A stretch of DNA of 64,000 nt from Botrimarina mediterranea (GTDB lineage Bacteria > Planctomycetota > Planctomycetia > Pirellulales > Lacipirellulaceae): contig NZ_CP036349.1 in the NCBI RefSeq assembly GCF_007753265.1, positions 2,637,363 to 2,701,362 of the forward strand, written 5' to 3'. A program made the position numbers and the translations under genes. Positions 28,201-36,782 of the stretch are shown here, piece after piece. How positions within the stretch are numbered: position 1 is the stretch's first letter; the number at the start of each line of letters is the position of its first letter. The notes under the pieces were generated by a model, which was not told the origin of the DNA, searched no databases, and was given only the letters and a program-made list of their open reading frames with translations.

Positions 28201-28513
28201 GAAGATCGTCATCGAGCCGACCTTCGACCCCGAGCTCGAGCACTGCCGCATCAAGTACGACAGCATCCGCGGCACGATCGAGACCGAGTGGTCCGGCCCC
28301 GCCGACGCCCGCCAGGTGCGTGTCGTCATCCCGGCGAACACGAAGGCGACCGTTCGCCTGCCCAACGTGGCGCCGGAGGAGATCCTCGTGGACGGCAAGC
28401 CTGTCGATGCGACCACCGCGAAGTCGGAAGGCGCCGCGTTCCGTCCAGCGGCCGCCGAGTTCGAGCTTGGCTCCGGCGAGTACGAGATCACCGTTACAGG
28501 AACCGGGGGTTAA
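25274..28513 (+). CDS. GH78 alpha-L-rhamnosidase
   Basis: About 1079 residues from ATG 25274, whose product begins with a signal peptide ending ITFAADQ; in-frame codons upstream to 25205 do not look like a leader. Domain order is that of GH78: a fibronectin-like N domain (about 25-150), beta-sandwich domains with the sugar-binding-like WEL/REW segment, then the (alpha/alpha)6 barrel with the conserved DVPTDCPQRDERLGWTGDAQ block near 655-675 (acid/base region) and SIWERWDGWTPERG near 925, and a terminal beta-sandwich (VEPTFDPELEHCRIKYDSIRG, about 980 onward). It removes terminal L-rhamnose from polysaccharides or glycosides. Confidence 0.93.
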   Translation: MALLTRFSVALLAALVGSQSITFAADQANGALQSQRLRCEYLVEPRGVDRTAPELSWIVTSDQRNQLQSAYRVLVASSPEKLAADEGDLWDTGKVESDATYGVNYAGAKLESHQPCYWKVMAWDRDGKPGPWSEPAEWTVGVLDEQQWQGDWIGYDAHRHLNSDPPSAPLDGAKWVCFPADAEGQAPAETRVFYREWELPAGAEGQDATLVVAADDNATVLLNDVEVAGVTALVHPKTEEVGPYLRSGVNTLRVLTRNGSPGPTGLILKLTVTGADGQQHVLATNDEWLSAKDDAGDWQKQAFDDAPKVKVVGDYGDDPWGKLVIRRDVTAPPSYLRGEFAVKKPVRRATAYLASLGDAKLSLNGKPVNEDYFSSGWTDYRKRVYYRAYDVTDAVEQGDNAWGAVLADGWYSGHVAWGAQRDHYGTKPRFRAMLRVEYEDGSHDTFATDSKWTVTEGPTQIADMLIGEEYDATKEVPGWDKPGAEVASVGSVDVGAEVSPTIEWHPGPPVAEVDEFPAQSASEPVPGVYVYDIGQNLAGVVRLKVRGKKGQRVQLRFAERLNPDGTLYVTNLRLARAVDRYTCKGEGEEIWQPRQTFHGFQYVEVTGLDEQPPLEAVTGVALSSDTPLVNEFDSSDPKLNRLYKNILWTQRSNFIDVPTDCPQRDERLGWTGDAQVYVMTAARITDVQAFFRKWLVDLADAQRKDGQLPCVAPVLKGLDDGGPAWADAGVICPWEVYQAYGDLDLLAQQYPSMVRFVEFCRERSKDGVLPPDNFHAYGDWLSVKADTPKEVIYMAYYARSVDLLRRTAEVLGKTEDAQKYAALFDRIKETFNEEFVTADGAVRGDTQACYVLAIGYGLVDGDRREQAAERLVADIEARGWKLSTGFVGTKDLMLVLSEIGRDDVALRLLHQTEYPGWLFSLAHGATSIWERWDGWTPERGFQDPGMNSFAHYSFGAVYGWMSQHLGGIHAAAPGYAKIVIEPTFDPELEHCRIKYDSIRGTIETEWSGPADARQVRVVIPANTKATVRLPNVAPEEILVDGKPVDATTAKSEGAAFRPAAAEFELGSGEYEITVTGTGG

Positions 28514-28535
28514 CGCCGCGCGGCTGGCAACGATA

Positions 28536-28627
28536 CCTGTGGGAGGCGTCTCCAGACGCCGATTACGGTCTCTTGACCGTGTTCGGCATGGTGCGCGTCA
28601 TCGGCGTCTGGAGACGCCTCCCACAGG
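28536..28627. repeat. Perfect 28-bp inverted repeat with nested hairpin between convergent genes
   Basis: Arms 28536-28563 and 28600-28627 are exact reverse complements. Each arm contains its own hairpin GGCGTCT-CC-AGACGCC, and the 36-base loop contains ACGGTC-TCTT-GACCGT (28565-28580). It lies 22 bases after the GH78 stop and 11 bases after the DUF1559 stop of the opposite strand, so it could be a bidirectional terminator or a dispersed palindromic element. Confidence 0.9.
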
Positions 28628-28638
28628 ACGCAATGGTC

Positions 28639-29733
28639 TCAGCTGCCGAACGGGCCGCCGCCACCGCTGGAGACGGGCTGGGCGGCGCCGTTCTCGCCGC
28701 CGCCGATAGTCGCCATCGCCTCGAGCACGTAGATGTCCGTGTCGGCGGACAGCGACTCGACGTGGCCGTCAACGAACGCGGCCTGCATCTGCCCAGCGCT
28801 GTGCTTGGACGCAAACGTGTGCGTACAAGCCCGGTCACGTGAGTTGATGTTGCTGGCGTTCGCTTTCAGGCAGGCGTCGTAGTCGGCGATGCCGATGGTG
28901 TTCTGCAGGACGCCGCTCGAGTAGTTCGGCGAGAAGATCGCCGACATGGCCGGGTAGGCACGCCAACTGCCCCATGCGGAGTAGTTCCAGCGTGCATTGT
29001 CAACCGTGTAGAACGCATTGTCGGTGTGATACTCGCTAATCGCTAGCGTCTTGCTTGTGCCGTCGGTCACTTGCCGCAGCTTGATGCGGTTCATCGAGGT
29101 GGGCTCGAACACGACCGTGAAGGGACCACGCTTGGCTTTGCCGTTCGCGTTATTCGAGAGGGCGCTGGGCGCGCCAGCGGCGTTGATCACGCTGAGGACC
29201 CGTCCCCAAACCTCTTCACCCTGTGCGACGCCCGAGTTGGCCCGGTACGACGAGCGGCCGAACGGCGTCGGCGCCACCGGCGAGTAGCCCAGCGGCTCGG
29301 TGTCCGAGGGGCAGAGGAACTCGGGTAGCTCTTGAGTAATGAGCGTGTTGTTCGGCGCCTCATCCAGGCGGCGGGTTTCATCAAAAAGGCTCTTGAGCGA
29401 CTGGTTCTCAATGTATGGCAAAATTTCAACGCACCAAGTCGCCCAAACCGCCATGAAGTTCGTGTCGCCGGGCACCCGTATCGGTTGATTCGTTGTCGGG
29501 TCTTGGAACACGTTGACGCCCGCAGGCAGCTCCTGCGTGCTCGACTCGAAGTTGAGCGACGCCAGCATCTGCTGCTTGAGGTTGTTCGTGCACTGATTGC
29601 GACGCGCCGCTTCTCGTGCCGCTTGCACGGCCGGCAGAAGCAGAGCGACCAAGATGCCGATGATCGCGATCACGACCAGCAGCTCGACAAGCGTGAACGC
29701 GCGACGTAACTCGCTACGGTGGAGGCGGTCCAT
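28639..29733 (-). CDS. DUF1559 domain-containing protein with prepilin-type N terminus
   Basis: About 364 residues. ATG 29733 is preferred over TTG 29754 because AAGGA lies eight bases upstream. The prepilin-like motif [17 protein letters not shown] and the adjoining [17 protein letters not shown] define DUF1559; the terminal MQAAFVDGHVESLSAD is the family's H/D-G signature. Gly- and Ser-rich tail. It follows the LamG/PEP-CTERM gene by 81 bases on the same strand. About one third of its sequence is near-identical in pattern to the DUF1559 product at 17286-18440 (N-terminal helix), the rest diverges. Confidence 0.9.
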   Translation of the reverse strand: MDRLHRSELRRAFTLVELLVVIAIIGILVALLLPAVQAAREAARRNQCTNNLKQQMLASLNFESSTQELPAGVNVFQDPTTNQPIRVPGDTNFMAVWATWCVEILPYIENQSLKSLFDETRRLDEAPNNTLITQELPEFLCPSDTEPLGYSPVAPTPFGRSSYRANSGVAQGEEVWGRVLSVINAAGAPSALSNNANGKAKRGPFTVVFEPTSMNRIKLRQVTDGTSKTLAISEYHTDNAFYTVDNARWNYSAWGSWRAYPAMSAIFSPNYSSGVLQNTIGIADYDACLKANASNINSRDRACTHTFASKHSAGQMQAAFVDGHVESLSADTDIYVLEAMATIGGGENGAAQPVSSGGGGPFGS

Positions 29734-29814
29734 TCCCAAATCCTTCTCGATCAATTGTGAGGGCGGGGCGTCCCGCTCATGTTCCGTGAGATACCCAACG
29801 CGACGACGGCCTTC

Positions 29815-31131
29815 CTAGCGCCGGCGACCGCTCAGCAACAGGCCGATCGCCGAGCACGCTAGGCTCATCGCGCCCGGCGAGGGGACCGCCACGAGCGGCG
29901 GTATCGAAAGGTTTGCGCTCGAACCATTGACGAGCGACCGCAGCACGACCCAGTCGCTGGCGTCGGTGGAGCCATCGAGGTTGAGGTCGCCCAGCCCGAG
30001 CGAGACGTAGTCGCCGATCTGAGCGCCCGCTCCGGGCAGGTCGTTCTTGCTCGAAAGCCAGCCATCGACGAAGAGGTCGATGTCGGTCTGGTCGAAGTCG
30101 CCGTCGAAATCGATGTCGCCCGCGACCCACTGCTGCGAGTTGTGGCCCGTCGAGGAGTTGAGCGTAAAGCCGTATCCGCTCTGGCTCGGCAGGAAGATAT
30201 CGGTGAAGTAGCCGTTGTCGGAGGTGTAGTCGAATTGCCCGTAGCTCGACCCGTCGTCGATGACGAACAGCTCGATCTCGTCGATGATGCCCTGGAAGAA
30301 CGTCGGCGGCGTCTGCAAGTCCGGATTCTGGGTCTCGCCAACATCCGGCTCGGCGTTCGCGCCCACCAGGAGGTTGACGGCGCTGGCGTTGTTATAGCCA
30401 GTCGTTTGCGTCGAGACGGCGAGCCCGTTGACGTACATGACGGACGACTTCAGTCCGACCGAATCGTGGACGAGCATCACGTGCGACCAAGTGTTGGGCG
30501 TGACCGCGACGCCCGTTTCGATCCGGTCGTCACGGGTTTCGGCGATCCAGTTGCCCGCTGTCGTAACGTTGAAGCCGTGCATGTCGGCGTCGTCGATGAC
30601 ATACTCGGCGACCCCGTCGAGGTTGGTCGGCATGACCCACATCTGCATGCCGCGGTCACTGGTGTTGTAGGTCACAAGCGACCCTGGCGCCGCGACGGAC
30701 GGGTCGTTGAGGTTGATCGCGGCGAGGTAGTCATCGACTCCGTCGAAGCGGATACCGAATTGGTTCATCGACGCCGCCCCGGCGACTGGCGCCGCGGGGT
30801 TGCCGCCGACGCCGTACTGAGCGTACGTGGGGAGGCCCGTCGCGCCGAAGGCGGCGAGGGGCTGGAAGTTGTCGTTGTTGGTTGCGGCGCTGTCGAACGT
30901 CACTGGACCGCCATTGACGCCGGTCAAGAAATTGCCCGAACCAACCGCGGCGCCGTTAGCGGCGTTCTCTGCGTCGGGGCTGCCGGCGAAGAGGATGTCG
31001 TCGCCCATCTGGTACCAGCGATCCAGCGTGTAGGCGGCCTCGGCCTGTGGCGTGACGACGCAAGGGCTCAAGGCAGCGACACCGCCAAGCATCGCGGTTA
31101 GAGAGAACTTGCTCATGAGTTGTCGTGGCAT
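29815..31131 (-). CDS. LamG-like domain protein with dockerin-like repeats and PEP-CTERM-type end
   Basis: About 438 residues from ATG 31131 (start of a signal peptide ending PQAEA). Residues roughly 110-295 form a concanavalin A/LamG-type fold (FGIRFDGVDDYL, GMQMWVMPT, NTWSHVMLVHDS, GIIDEIELFV). Dockerin-like segments follow: GDIDFDGDFDQTDIDLFVDGWL and GDLNLDGSTDASDWVVLRSL. The end is VPSPGAMSLACSAIGLLLSGRRR, a variant with Ser instead of Glu in the VPEP motif. A glycan-binding or adhesive surface role is likely. It heads a two-gene unit with the DUF1559 gene. Confidence 0.78.
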   Translation of the reverse strand: MPRQLMSKFSLTAMLGGVAALSPCVVTPQAEAAYTLDRWYQMGDDILFAGSPDAENAANGAAVGSGNFLTGVNGGPVTFDSAATNNDNFQPLAAFGATGLPTYAQYGVGGNPAAPVAGAASMNQFGIRFDGVDDYLAAINLNDPSVAAPGSLVTYNTSDRGMQMWVMPTNLDGVAEYVIDDADMHGFNVTTAGNWIAETRDDRIETGVAVTPNTWSHVMLVHDSVGLKSSVMYVNGLAVSTQTTGYNNASAVNLLVGANAEPDVGETQNPDLQTPPTFFQGIIDEIELFVIDDGSSYGQFDYTSDNGYFTDIFLPSQSGYGFTLNSSTGHNSQQWVAGDIDFDGDFDQTDIDLFVDGWLSSKNDLPGAGAQIGDYVSLGLGDLNLDGSTDASDWVVLRSLVNGSSANLSIPPLVAVPSPGAMSLACSAIGLLLSGRRR

Positions 31132-31726
31132 TGCTTCAAGTCCTGCGGTTGCCTGAGGCGGCGTGTTCGATAAGTAGCTAGCGAGCGTGCGACGGATCGA
31201 TAACAGGCGACGCGGTCGCGCCGGCAACGGGAGCCGGCGGCCGAGCGCCGATGGAATCGTGATCAAAACCTCAGCCGTCTCTTGGCTCTCGACTCAACGG
31301 AGAAAAGCCAATCCAGCGTGATGGTAACGACAAGCCAAAGGGAAAAGTGAATGACGCGAACCGGGCGCGATGGTAGAGCCACGACCAACTCCCGGTTGCG
31401 CCAGCCAGCAACTGGCGGCGCCAAGAGGACGTCAGGTCTCTCCACCTGCCTTCAGAAGAACCCCGCGGATTCGCCCGATCTGACTCGAAAAAGTCGGAGA
31501 AGTTTGGGGATTCCGCCACAGATTCTCCCGCCAGTGTTGCCGGTACGGACCGCCGCAGTGGGAGTAGAACGACGGCGACCCGGTCCGTTTTCAACGAAAG
31601 CGGCTCAGATCGGCGGCTCGGCTTCGGTAAAGAAGTTGCCAGCATCGCGCTCCCCACGGATGTCTGGGGCGCTCACCTCACGTCTCTGGCCGTTCCGGCA
31701 GGGCGTCCTCGTCGATTGGAAACTGG
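31132..31726. other. 595-base divergent intergenic region
   Basis: Lies between LamG/PEP-CTERM (minus) and a sulfatase gene (plus). Short overlapping frames here lack any family resemblance. The block 31472-31498, read on the minus strand, shares two conserved words with 41331-41377 (see findings). Confidence 0.5.
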
Positions 31727-33124
31727 ATGACATTCAAGCGAATCGCTCTACCGATCCTCGTTGGGCTCGTCCTAGGGGCCTCAACGGCGGCCAGCCTGGC
31801 GGGGCCAAACCTCGTCTGCATCATCGCCGACGATTGCACCTGGACCGACCTGGGGGCCTATGGCGGGCAAGCGGCGACCCCCAATCTCGATCGCCTTTGC
31901 AGCGAGGGGAAGAAGTTCACTCACTGCTTTCAGGCGGCGCCGATGTGCTCGCCAACCCGGCAGAACCTCATGACGGGGCTCTACCCGGTCCGCAGCGGCG
32001 CCTACCCCAATCACACCTTCGTCAAGGACGGCGTGAAGAGCGTCTGCCACTATCTCGGCGACCTGGGCTATCGCGTCGCCCTCTCGGGCAAGCGGCATAT
32101 CGCCCCCGAGGAGGCCTTTCCGTTCGACTACTCCGGCGGCGCCAACCCTGACTTCGCCGCGATCGATACCCTTCTAAGCGACTGTAAGTCGCGAGAGCAG
32201 CCCTTCTGCCTCTTCGTCTGCTCGAACGAGCCCCACAGCCCCTGGAACAAGGGCGACCCCTCCCGCTACAAGCCGAGCGATCTCGAGCTCCGGCCCTACT
32301 GGCGCGATAACCCCGCGCTGCGTCGCGCTTACTCCAAGTACCTCGCCGAGATCACCTTCTTCGATGGGCAAGTGGGCAAGACGCTCGACCTGCTGGACAA
32401 GCACCAACTCACGGATGACACCGTCGTCATGGTCCTCTCCGAACAGGGCAACGGCTTCCCCTTCGCCAAGTGGACGTGTTATGACGCCGGCCTGCGGTCG
32501 GCGATGGTGGTCCGCTGGCCCGGCCATATCGCCCCGGGGACTGTCACCGACGCGATGGTCGAGTACGTGGACGTGACCCCCACCTTCGTCGAACTCGCCG
32601 GCGGTGTTCCCCCCGAGGGTCTCGACGGTCGCAGCTTCTCGCCTGTGCTGCTTGGTCGGTCGGACGAGCACAAGGAGTATGTCTACGGCGTCCAGACTTC
32701 CAACGGGATCTACCAGTTCGACGGGCACTACGGCCGGCGTTCGATCCGTTCGCCCCGCTATCACTTGATCTGGAACGTCAACGCCGATTCTCGCTTCGAC
32801 AACGGCATCAGCAAATCACGGTACTTCGCCGAGTGGCGCCGCGCCTCCGCGGCGGGCGACGAAGAGGCCGCGGCCCTCGTCGAGCGGTTCCATCAGCCGC
32901 CCGAGTACGAGTTCTTCGACACGCAAAGCGATCCCGACGAGCTGCACAACTTGGCGGAGGCGCCGGAGCACGCCGAGCGAATCGCCGCCATGAAGGGCCG
33001 CCTCACGGCTTGGATGGAGAGCCAAGGCGACCTGGGCCGAGCCACCGAAGCGGACGCCCTCTCCCGGATGATCAATGGCAACGCCGCCGCCCGCGCCGCG
33101 GCGAACGCCAGGAATAAAAACTGA
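31727..33124 (+). CDS. Sulfatase (S1 family, sulfamidase-like)
   Basis: A 465-residue exported sulfatase (signal peptide 1-25). Metal-binding Asp35-Asp36 in IIADDCTWTD, formylglycine motif C74-S-P-T-R78, GKRHIAP (Lys122, His124) and HSPWN (His170) are present. The usual SDNG/SDHG metal pair is SEQG (Glu239-Gln240) before FPFAKWTCYD, a variant seen in the sulfamidase-like branch. It hydrolyses sulfate esters or N-sulfates of glycans after Cys-to-formylglycine conversion. The next gene, also a sulfatase, begins 130 bases downstream. Confidence 0.88.
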   Translation: MTFKRIALPILVGLVLGASTAASLAGPNLVCIIADDCTWTDLGAYGGQAATPNLDRLCSEGKKFTHCFQAAPMCSPTRQNLMTGLYPVRSGAYPNHTFVKDGVKSVCHYLGDLGYRVALSGKRHIAPEEAFPFDYSGGANPDFAAIDTLLSDCKSREQPFCLFVCSNEPHSPWNKGDPSRYKPSDLELRPYWRDNPALRRAYSKYLAEITFFDGQVGKTLDLLDKHQLTDDTVVMVLSEQGNGFPFAKWTCYDAGLRSAMVVRWPGHIAPGTVTDAMVEYVDVTPTFVELAGGVPPEGLDGRSFSPVLLGRSDEHKEYVYGVQTSNGIYQFDGHYGRRSIRSPRYHLIWNVNADSRFDNGISKSRYFAEWRRASAAGDEEAAALVERFHQPPEYEFFDTQSDPDELHNLAEAPEHAERIAAMKGRLTAWMESQGDLGRATEADALSRMINGNAAARAAANARNKN

Positions 33125-33253
33125 CGGCTAGACGGGCCAGTCGGGCGGGCCACCTGGGGCGAGTCGGCCGCGCCGCGTTCAGTTACAGTGTCGATTGGTG
33201 TTCGCGCCTTGCTGACAAACTCTTGATCGATCTCCTCCAAATATATCGATACG

Positions 33254-34924
33254 ATGGCCGACTCTCTGCGACGGTTCCTGAACTTCACGGCCGCTGTAGC
33301 GGGCCTCTTCCTCGTGGGCGGCGCGGCGGCTCCGGCGGTCGCCGACGAGCGTCCCAACATCGTTGTCATCCTCGTTGACGACATGGGGTTCTCGGACATC
33401 GGGTGCTACGGCAGCGAGATCAACACGCCGAACCTCGACCGCCTCGCCGGCGACGGCCTGCGGTTTACGCAGTTCTACAACAACGGCCGCTGCTGCCCGA
33501 CGCGCGCTAGCCTGCTGACCGGCTTGCACCCGCACCAAGTAGGCATCGGCCACATGACGGCGCCGCCCGACGAGCCGCTGAAGGTCGAGGGCCCCTACCA
33601 GGGGTTTCTCATCGATAACTGCGTCACGATCGCCCAGGTCCTCCGCGACGCCGGCTATCATACCCTGATGACCGGCAAGTGGCACGTCGGCGCTAATAGC
33701 CAAGAAGTCTGGCCGCTGCAGCGTGGCTTTGACCGCTACTTCGGCGGGCTTAGCGGCGCGTTCAACTATTTCCGCCCCGGCGGCAACCGTGGCCTCACCC
33801 GTGGCAACGAATCGGTCAAGCCCGGCGACGACTTCTACACGACCGACGCCTTTACCGATGAGGCCTGTCGTTACATCAGCGAGGCGACCGAGGAGGACGA
33901 CCGGCCGTTCTTCCTCTACCTCGCCTACAACGCCCCGCACTGGCCGCTGAACGCCAAGGTCGCCGACTTCGAACGTTACCGCGGCAAGTACACGGGTGGT
34001 TGGGAGCCGCTGATGAAGGCCCGTTTCGCCAAGCAAAAGGAGTTAGGCCTGTTCGGCCCCGAGGTCGAGGCCGCTCCGCACGAAGGCCCCGAGTGGGACT
34101 CGTTAAGGCCGAAGCGCCGTGACAACCTCGATGCGATCATGGCCGCTTACGCCGGCTGTATCGACTCGATCGACCAGAACATCGGCAAGCTCTATGCCCA
34201 CCTCGAATCGATCGGTGAGGCCGACAACACGCTGATCCTATTCCTTTCTGACAACGGCGCCTGCCAAGAGGGCGGCCGGCTCGGACAGGGCTCCGAAGCG
34301 ATGGTCCGCAACCCGCCCCCCGGGGTCGGCGGAGTGCACCTCGGCCACGCTTGGGCGAACGCCTGCAACACGCCGTTTCGCCTCTACAAGCATTTCGTCC
34401 ACGAAGGGGGCATGGGGACGCCGTTCATCGCCCACTGGCCCGCCGGCATGAAGGACGCCCAGCGCGGCGGCTTCGTCCGTCACGCCGCGTACCTGCCCGA
34501 CGTCATGGCGACTTGCGTCGAGCTCGCCTCGGCGACCTATCCCGACGCGGTCCCGCCGTGCGTTGGCAAGTCGCTCGCCGCGACCATCAAGGGCGGCGAC
34601 GGAGTGATCCACCCCGAGCCGCTCTACTGGGAGCACGAGGGGAACGCCGCCGTGCGTTGGGGCGACTGGAAGCTGGTGCGGCGTTACGAGCACCCCTGGG
34701 AGCTCTACGACATCGCCAAGGATCGCACCGAGCTGCACGACCTGGCTGAAAAGGAGACTGCCAAGCGTGACGAACTGGTCGCCATGTGGGAGGCCTGGGC
34801 GACCGAACACGGCGTGGCGTTCCCGAAGCGATTCGACATGTACCAGCGCCTCCGAGAGTTGAAGGAAGCGAAGGAAAAGGAATCGCAGAAGCAGGCAGCT
34901 CGTCCAGCGGCTGTGAATCGCTGA
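33254..34924 (+). CDS. Arylsulfatase (S1 family)
   Basis: A 556-residue exported sulfatase: signal peptide 1-31, ILVDDMG (Asp42-Asp43), canonical formylglycine motif C80-C-P-T-R84 followed by ASLLTG, GKWHVG, APHWPL, and LSDNGA as the remaining metal ligands. C-terminal subdomain holds EHEGNAAVRWGDWKLV and WELYDIAKDRTELHDLAEK, typical of AtsA-type enzymes. It probably acts with the preceding sulfatase on different positions of a sulfated glycan. A basic, Lys/Glu-rich tail ends the protein. About 50 bases separate it from the GH76-like gene. Confidence 0.92.
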   Translation: MADSLRRFLNFTAAVAGLFLVGGAAAPAVADERPNIVVILVDDMGFSDIGCYGSEINTPNLDRLAGDGLRFTQFYNNGRCCPTRASLLTGLHPHQVGIGHMTAPPDEPLKVEGPYQGFLIDNCVTIAQVLRDAGYHTLMTGKWHVGANSQEVWPLQRGFDRYFGGLSGAFNYFRPGGNRGLTRGNESVKPGDDFYTTDAFTDEACRYISEATEEDDRPFFLYLAYNAPHWPLNAKVADFERYRGKYTGGWEPLMKARFAKQKELGLFGPEVEAAPHEGPEWDSLRPKRRDNLDAIMAAYAGCIDSIDQNIGKLYAHLESIGEADNTLILFLSDNGACQEGGRLGQGSEAMVRNPPPGVGGVHLGHAWANACNTPFRLYKHFVHEGGMGTPFIAHWPAGMKDAQRGGFVRHAAYLPDVMATCVELASATYPDAVPPCVGKSLAATIKGGDGVIHPEPLYWEHEGNAAVRWGDWKLVRRYEHPWELYDIAKDRTELHDLAEKETAKRDELVAMWEAWATEHGVAFPKRFDMYQRLRELKEAKEKESQKQAARPAAVNR

Positions 34925-34973
34925 CAAGCGGCAGAGATAACCGAGCGTAGATAGAGCAGGAACTGAGGCAAGC

Positions 34974-36410
34974 ATGATGAAGTCTTTCGTAACGAAGCAG
35001 CGCCGGCGGTTGATCGGCGCGGCGGTGGTCGGCTGCCTGACGCCGTGCGCCGCTTTCGGCGTTGTCGATAATGACGCGCAGCTGTCGCGCGGCCTGGAGA
35101 CCTTCGGCCAGATCGAGGCGACCCTCCGCGTCCCGGGCACGGCCCTCTACGCCGAAACCGTCAACCTCAGCGGCGTCCGTTCCGGCGGGATCAACGGGCG
35201 GGCGTTCGTTTGGCCGGCGGCGACGCAGTTTCGGGTCCTCAACTCGCTCGTCGAGGTCGACCCCGCGGCCTACGCACCGGCTCTGCGGCAGTTCTCCGAC
35301 GAACTCCGTGCCGCCTACTGGGACGCCGGCTACCGCTCGGGCGCCGGGGCAGGGGACCGCTTCTACGACGACAACGCCCACCTCGTCGTCTCATTGACCG
35401 AGGCGTTCAACCTCACCAAGGACCCGGTCTACCTGACCCGCGCCCAAGAGACCTACGACTTCGTGCTCGAGGGGGAGGACTCGGCCGCCGGCGGCGGCAT
35501 TTACTTCAAGCAGTTCGACTTCTTCTCGAAGGACACCATCTCCACGCTGCAAGGCGCCCGCGCGGCGGCGATGCTGTACCAAGCCACCGGTCAGGCCAGC
35601 TATCTCAGCGACGCGACCCGGCTGCTCACCTGGGCCAACTCGCACGTCCAACAGCCCAACGGCCTCTTCAACCAGGGCTTCGTCATCGAGACAAACTCGC
35701 CCGGTGGCGTCGCCATCGTCAACGCGGCCGGCGTCGGCATCTCGGCGAACCTCGAGCTCTACAACGCGACCGACAACGCCAGCTACCTCACCGAGGCCCA
35801 GCGGATCGCGGCGACCACGCTGGGCCGCTACTTCGACGCGGCCACGGGTCGCATCAACGACGAGGGCTACTGGGCGTTCGAGCTCGTTGATGCACTAGCC
35901 GACCTCTACGTTGCCGATCGAAACCCGACGTGGATCAACCGCATCGATACGGCCCTCGATTGGCTGCACACCAATAAGCGGGACGCCAACGGCCACTACG
36001 GCCTCTTCTGGGGCCGCAACGGGCCGCAAGTGGGCGTGCTCCACTCGTGGAGCCTCAACGAGCAGGCGTCCGTCGCGCGGGCTTACCTGAAGACCTCGAC
36101 GACGATCCTGCCCGGCGACCTCAACCTCGACGGCGTCGTCACCTCTGCCGACATCCAGGCGTTCGTCGATGGCTGGCTCGCCGACACCGCGGGCCTGGAC
36201 TTCCTCGGCCAACAACGCGCCGGCGACGTCAACCGCGACGGCGTCACCAGCGCCGCCGACTTCGTGGCATTGCGCACCGCCTGGAACGACGCCGGCGTCA
36301 CAATCCCACCAAGCGTGCTAAGGATGCTCAACGCCGTCCCCGAGCCAAACGCCGCTATACTGGCGGCCATCGGCTGGCTGACGATCGCCGTCCGCCGCGG
36401 TCGCCGTTGA
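34974..36410 (+). CDS. GH76-like exported glycoside hydrolase with dockerin-like repeats and PEP-CTERM
   Basis: A 478-residue protein. After a signal peptide (1-29) the (alpha/alpha)6 barrel carries the GH76 catalytic Asp pair in RFYDDNAHLV (Asp132-Asp133). Later helices hold QGARAAAMLYQATG and NEGYWAFELVDALADL-like repeats. Two dockerin-like segments (GDLNLDGVVTSADIQAFVDGWL, GDVNRDGVTSAADFVALRTAW) and VPEPNAAILAAIGWLTIAVRRG end the protein. GH76 enzymes cleave alpha-1,6-mannan. An AGE-type epimerase-like protein is the alternative, but the YDD pair favours GH76. It is the last gene of the sulfatase cluster. Confidence 0.75.
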   Translation: MMKSFVTKQRRRLIGAAVVGCLTPCAAFGVVDNDAQLSRGLETFGQIEATLRVPGTALYAETVNLSGVRSGGINGRAFVWPAATQFRVLNSLVEVDPAAYAPALRQFSDELRAAYWDAGYRSGAGAGDRFYDDNAHLVVSLTEAFNLTKDPVYLTRAQETYDFVLEGEDSAAGGGIYFKQFDFFSKDTISTLQGARAAAMLYQATGQASYLSDATRLLTWANSHVQQPNGLFNQGFVIETNSPGGVAIVNAAGVGISANLELYNATDNASYLTEAQRIAATTLGRYFDAATGRINDEGYWAFELVDALADLYVADRNPTWINRIDTALDWLHTNKRDANGHYGLFWGRNGPQVGVLHSWSLNEQASVARAYLKTSTTILPGDLNLDGVVTSADIQAFVDGWLADTAGLDFLGQQRAGDVNRDGVTSAADFVALRTAWNDAGVTIPPSVLRMLNAVPEPNAAILAAIGWLTIAVRRGRR

Positions 36411-36430
36411 TGGCGCCACGACGGTAATCT

Positions 36431-36510
36431 CAGAGCCACAGAGAGCACAGAGTACGCGCTGGGGGGACTCTCTGTGCTTCGTTCAGTGATCTCTGTGACT
36501 CCGTGGTGAA
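36431..36510. repeat. Imperfect palindrome of the CACAGAG family
   Basis: The left arm around CCACAGAGAGCACAGAG (36436-36452) is mirrored by TCTCTGTGACTCCGTGGT (36490-36507) with several mismatches, and a second inner arm CTCTCTGTGCTTCGTTC precedes it. The same words occur at 58121-58206. Lies 3' of the GH76-like gene. Confidence 0.7.
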
Positions 36511-36782
36511 AAAGAGGCCTTGAGCGAGCTAGGACCGTCGCTGCCCAGAACCCCGCGCCAGAGCCACCAGGAGCCCATTTAACTCGTCCTGGCGTGGGGA
36601 TAGGACCTTTGTTGGTCGGGCACGCACGGACGCGTTCTTGGGTACGCTATGGCTCTTAGAATCGATGCTGTGGGGTCGACCCGAGGACGCGCCCCATCCC
36701 TCGTCGATTTCGGCCCTCGTCGATGCAGAGCGAGCTTCACTGAGGGAGCGATTCTAGCCTCGCGCGACTGTGCGGGAAGTTT

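Noticed and set aside
30142-31101. 319-codon plus-strand frame over the LamG/PEP-CTERM gene
   Set aside because: No family resemblance; the opposite strand encodes a complete exported protein.
31351-32151. 266-codon plus-strand frame overlapping the sulfatase start
   Set aside because: Low-complexity Arg/Pro/Gly composition; runs through a well-supported sulfatase in another frame.
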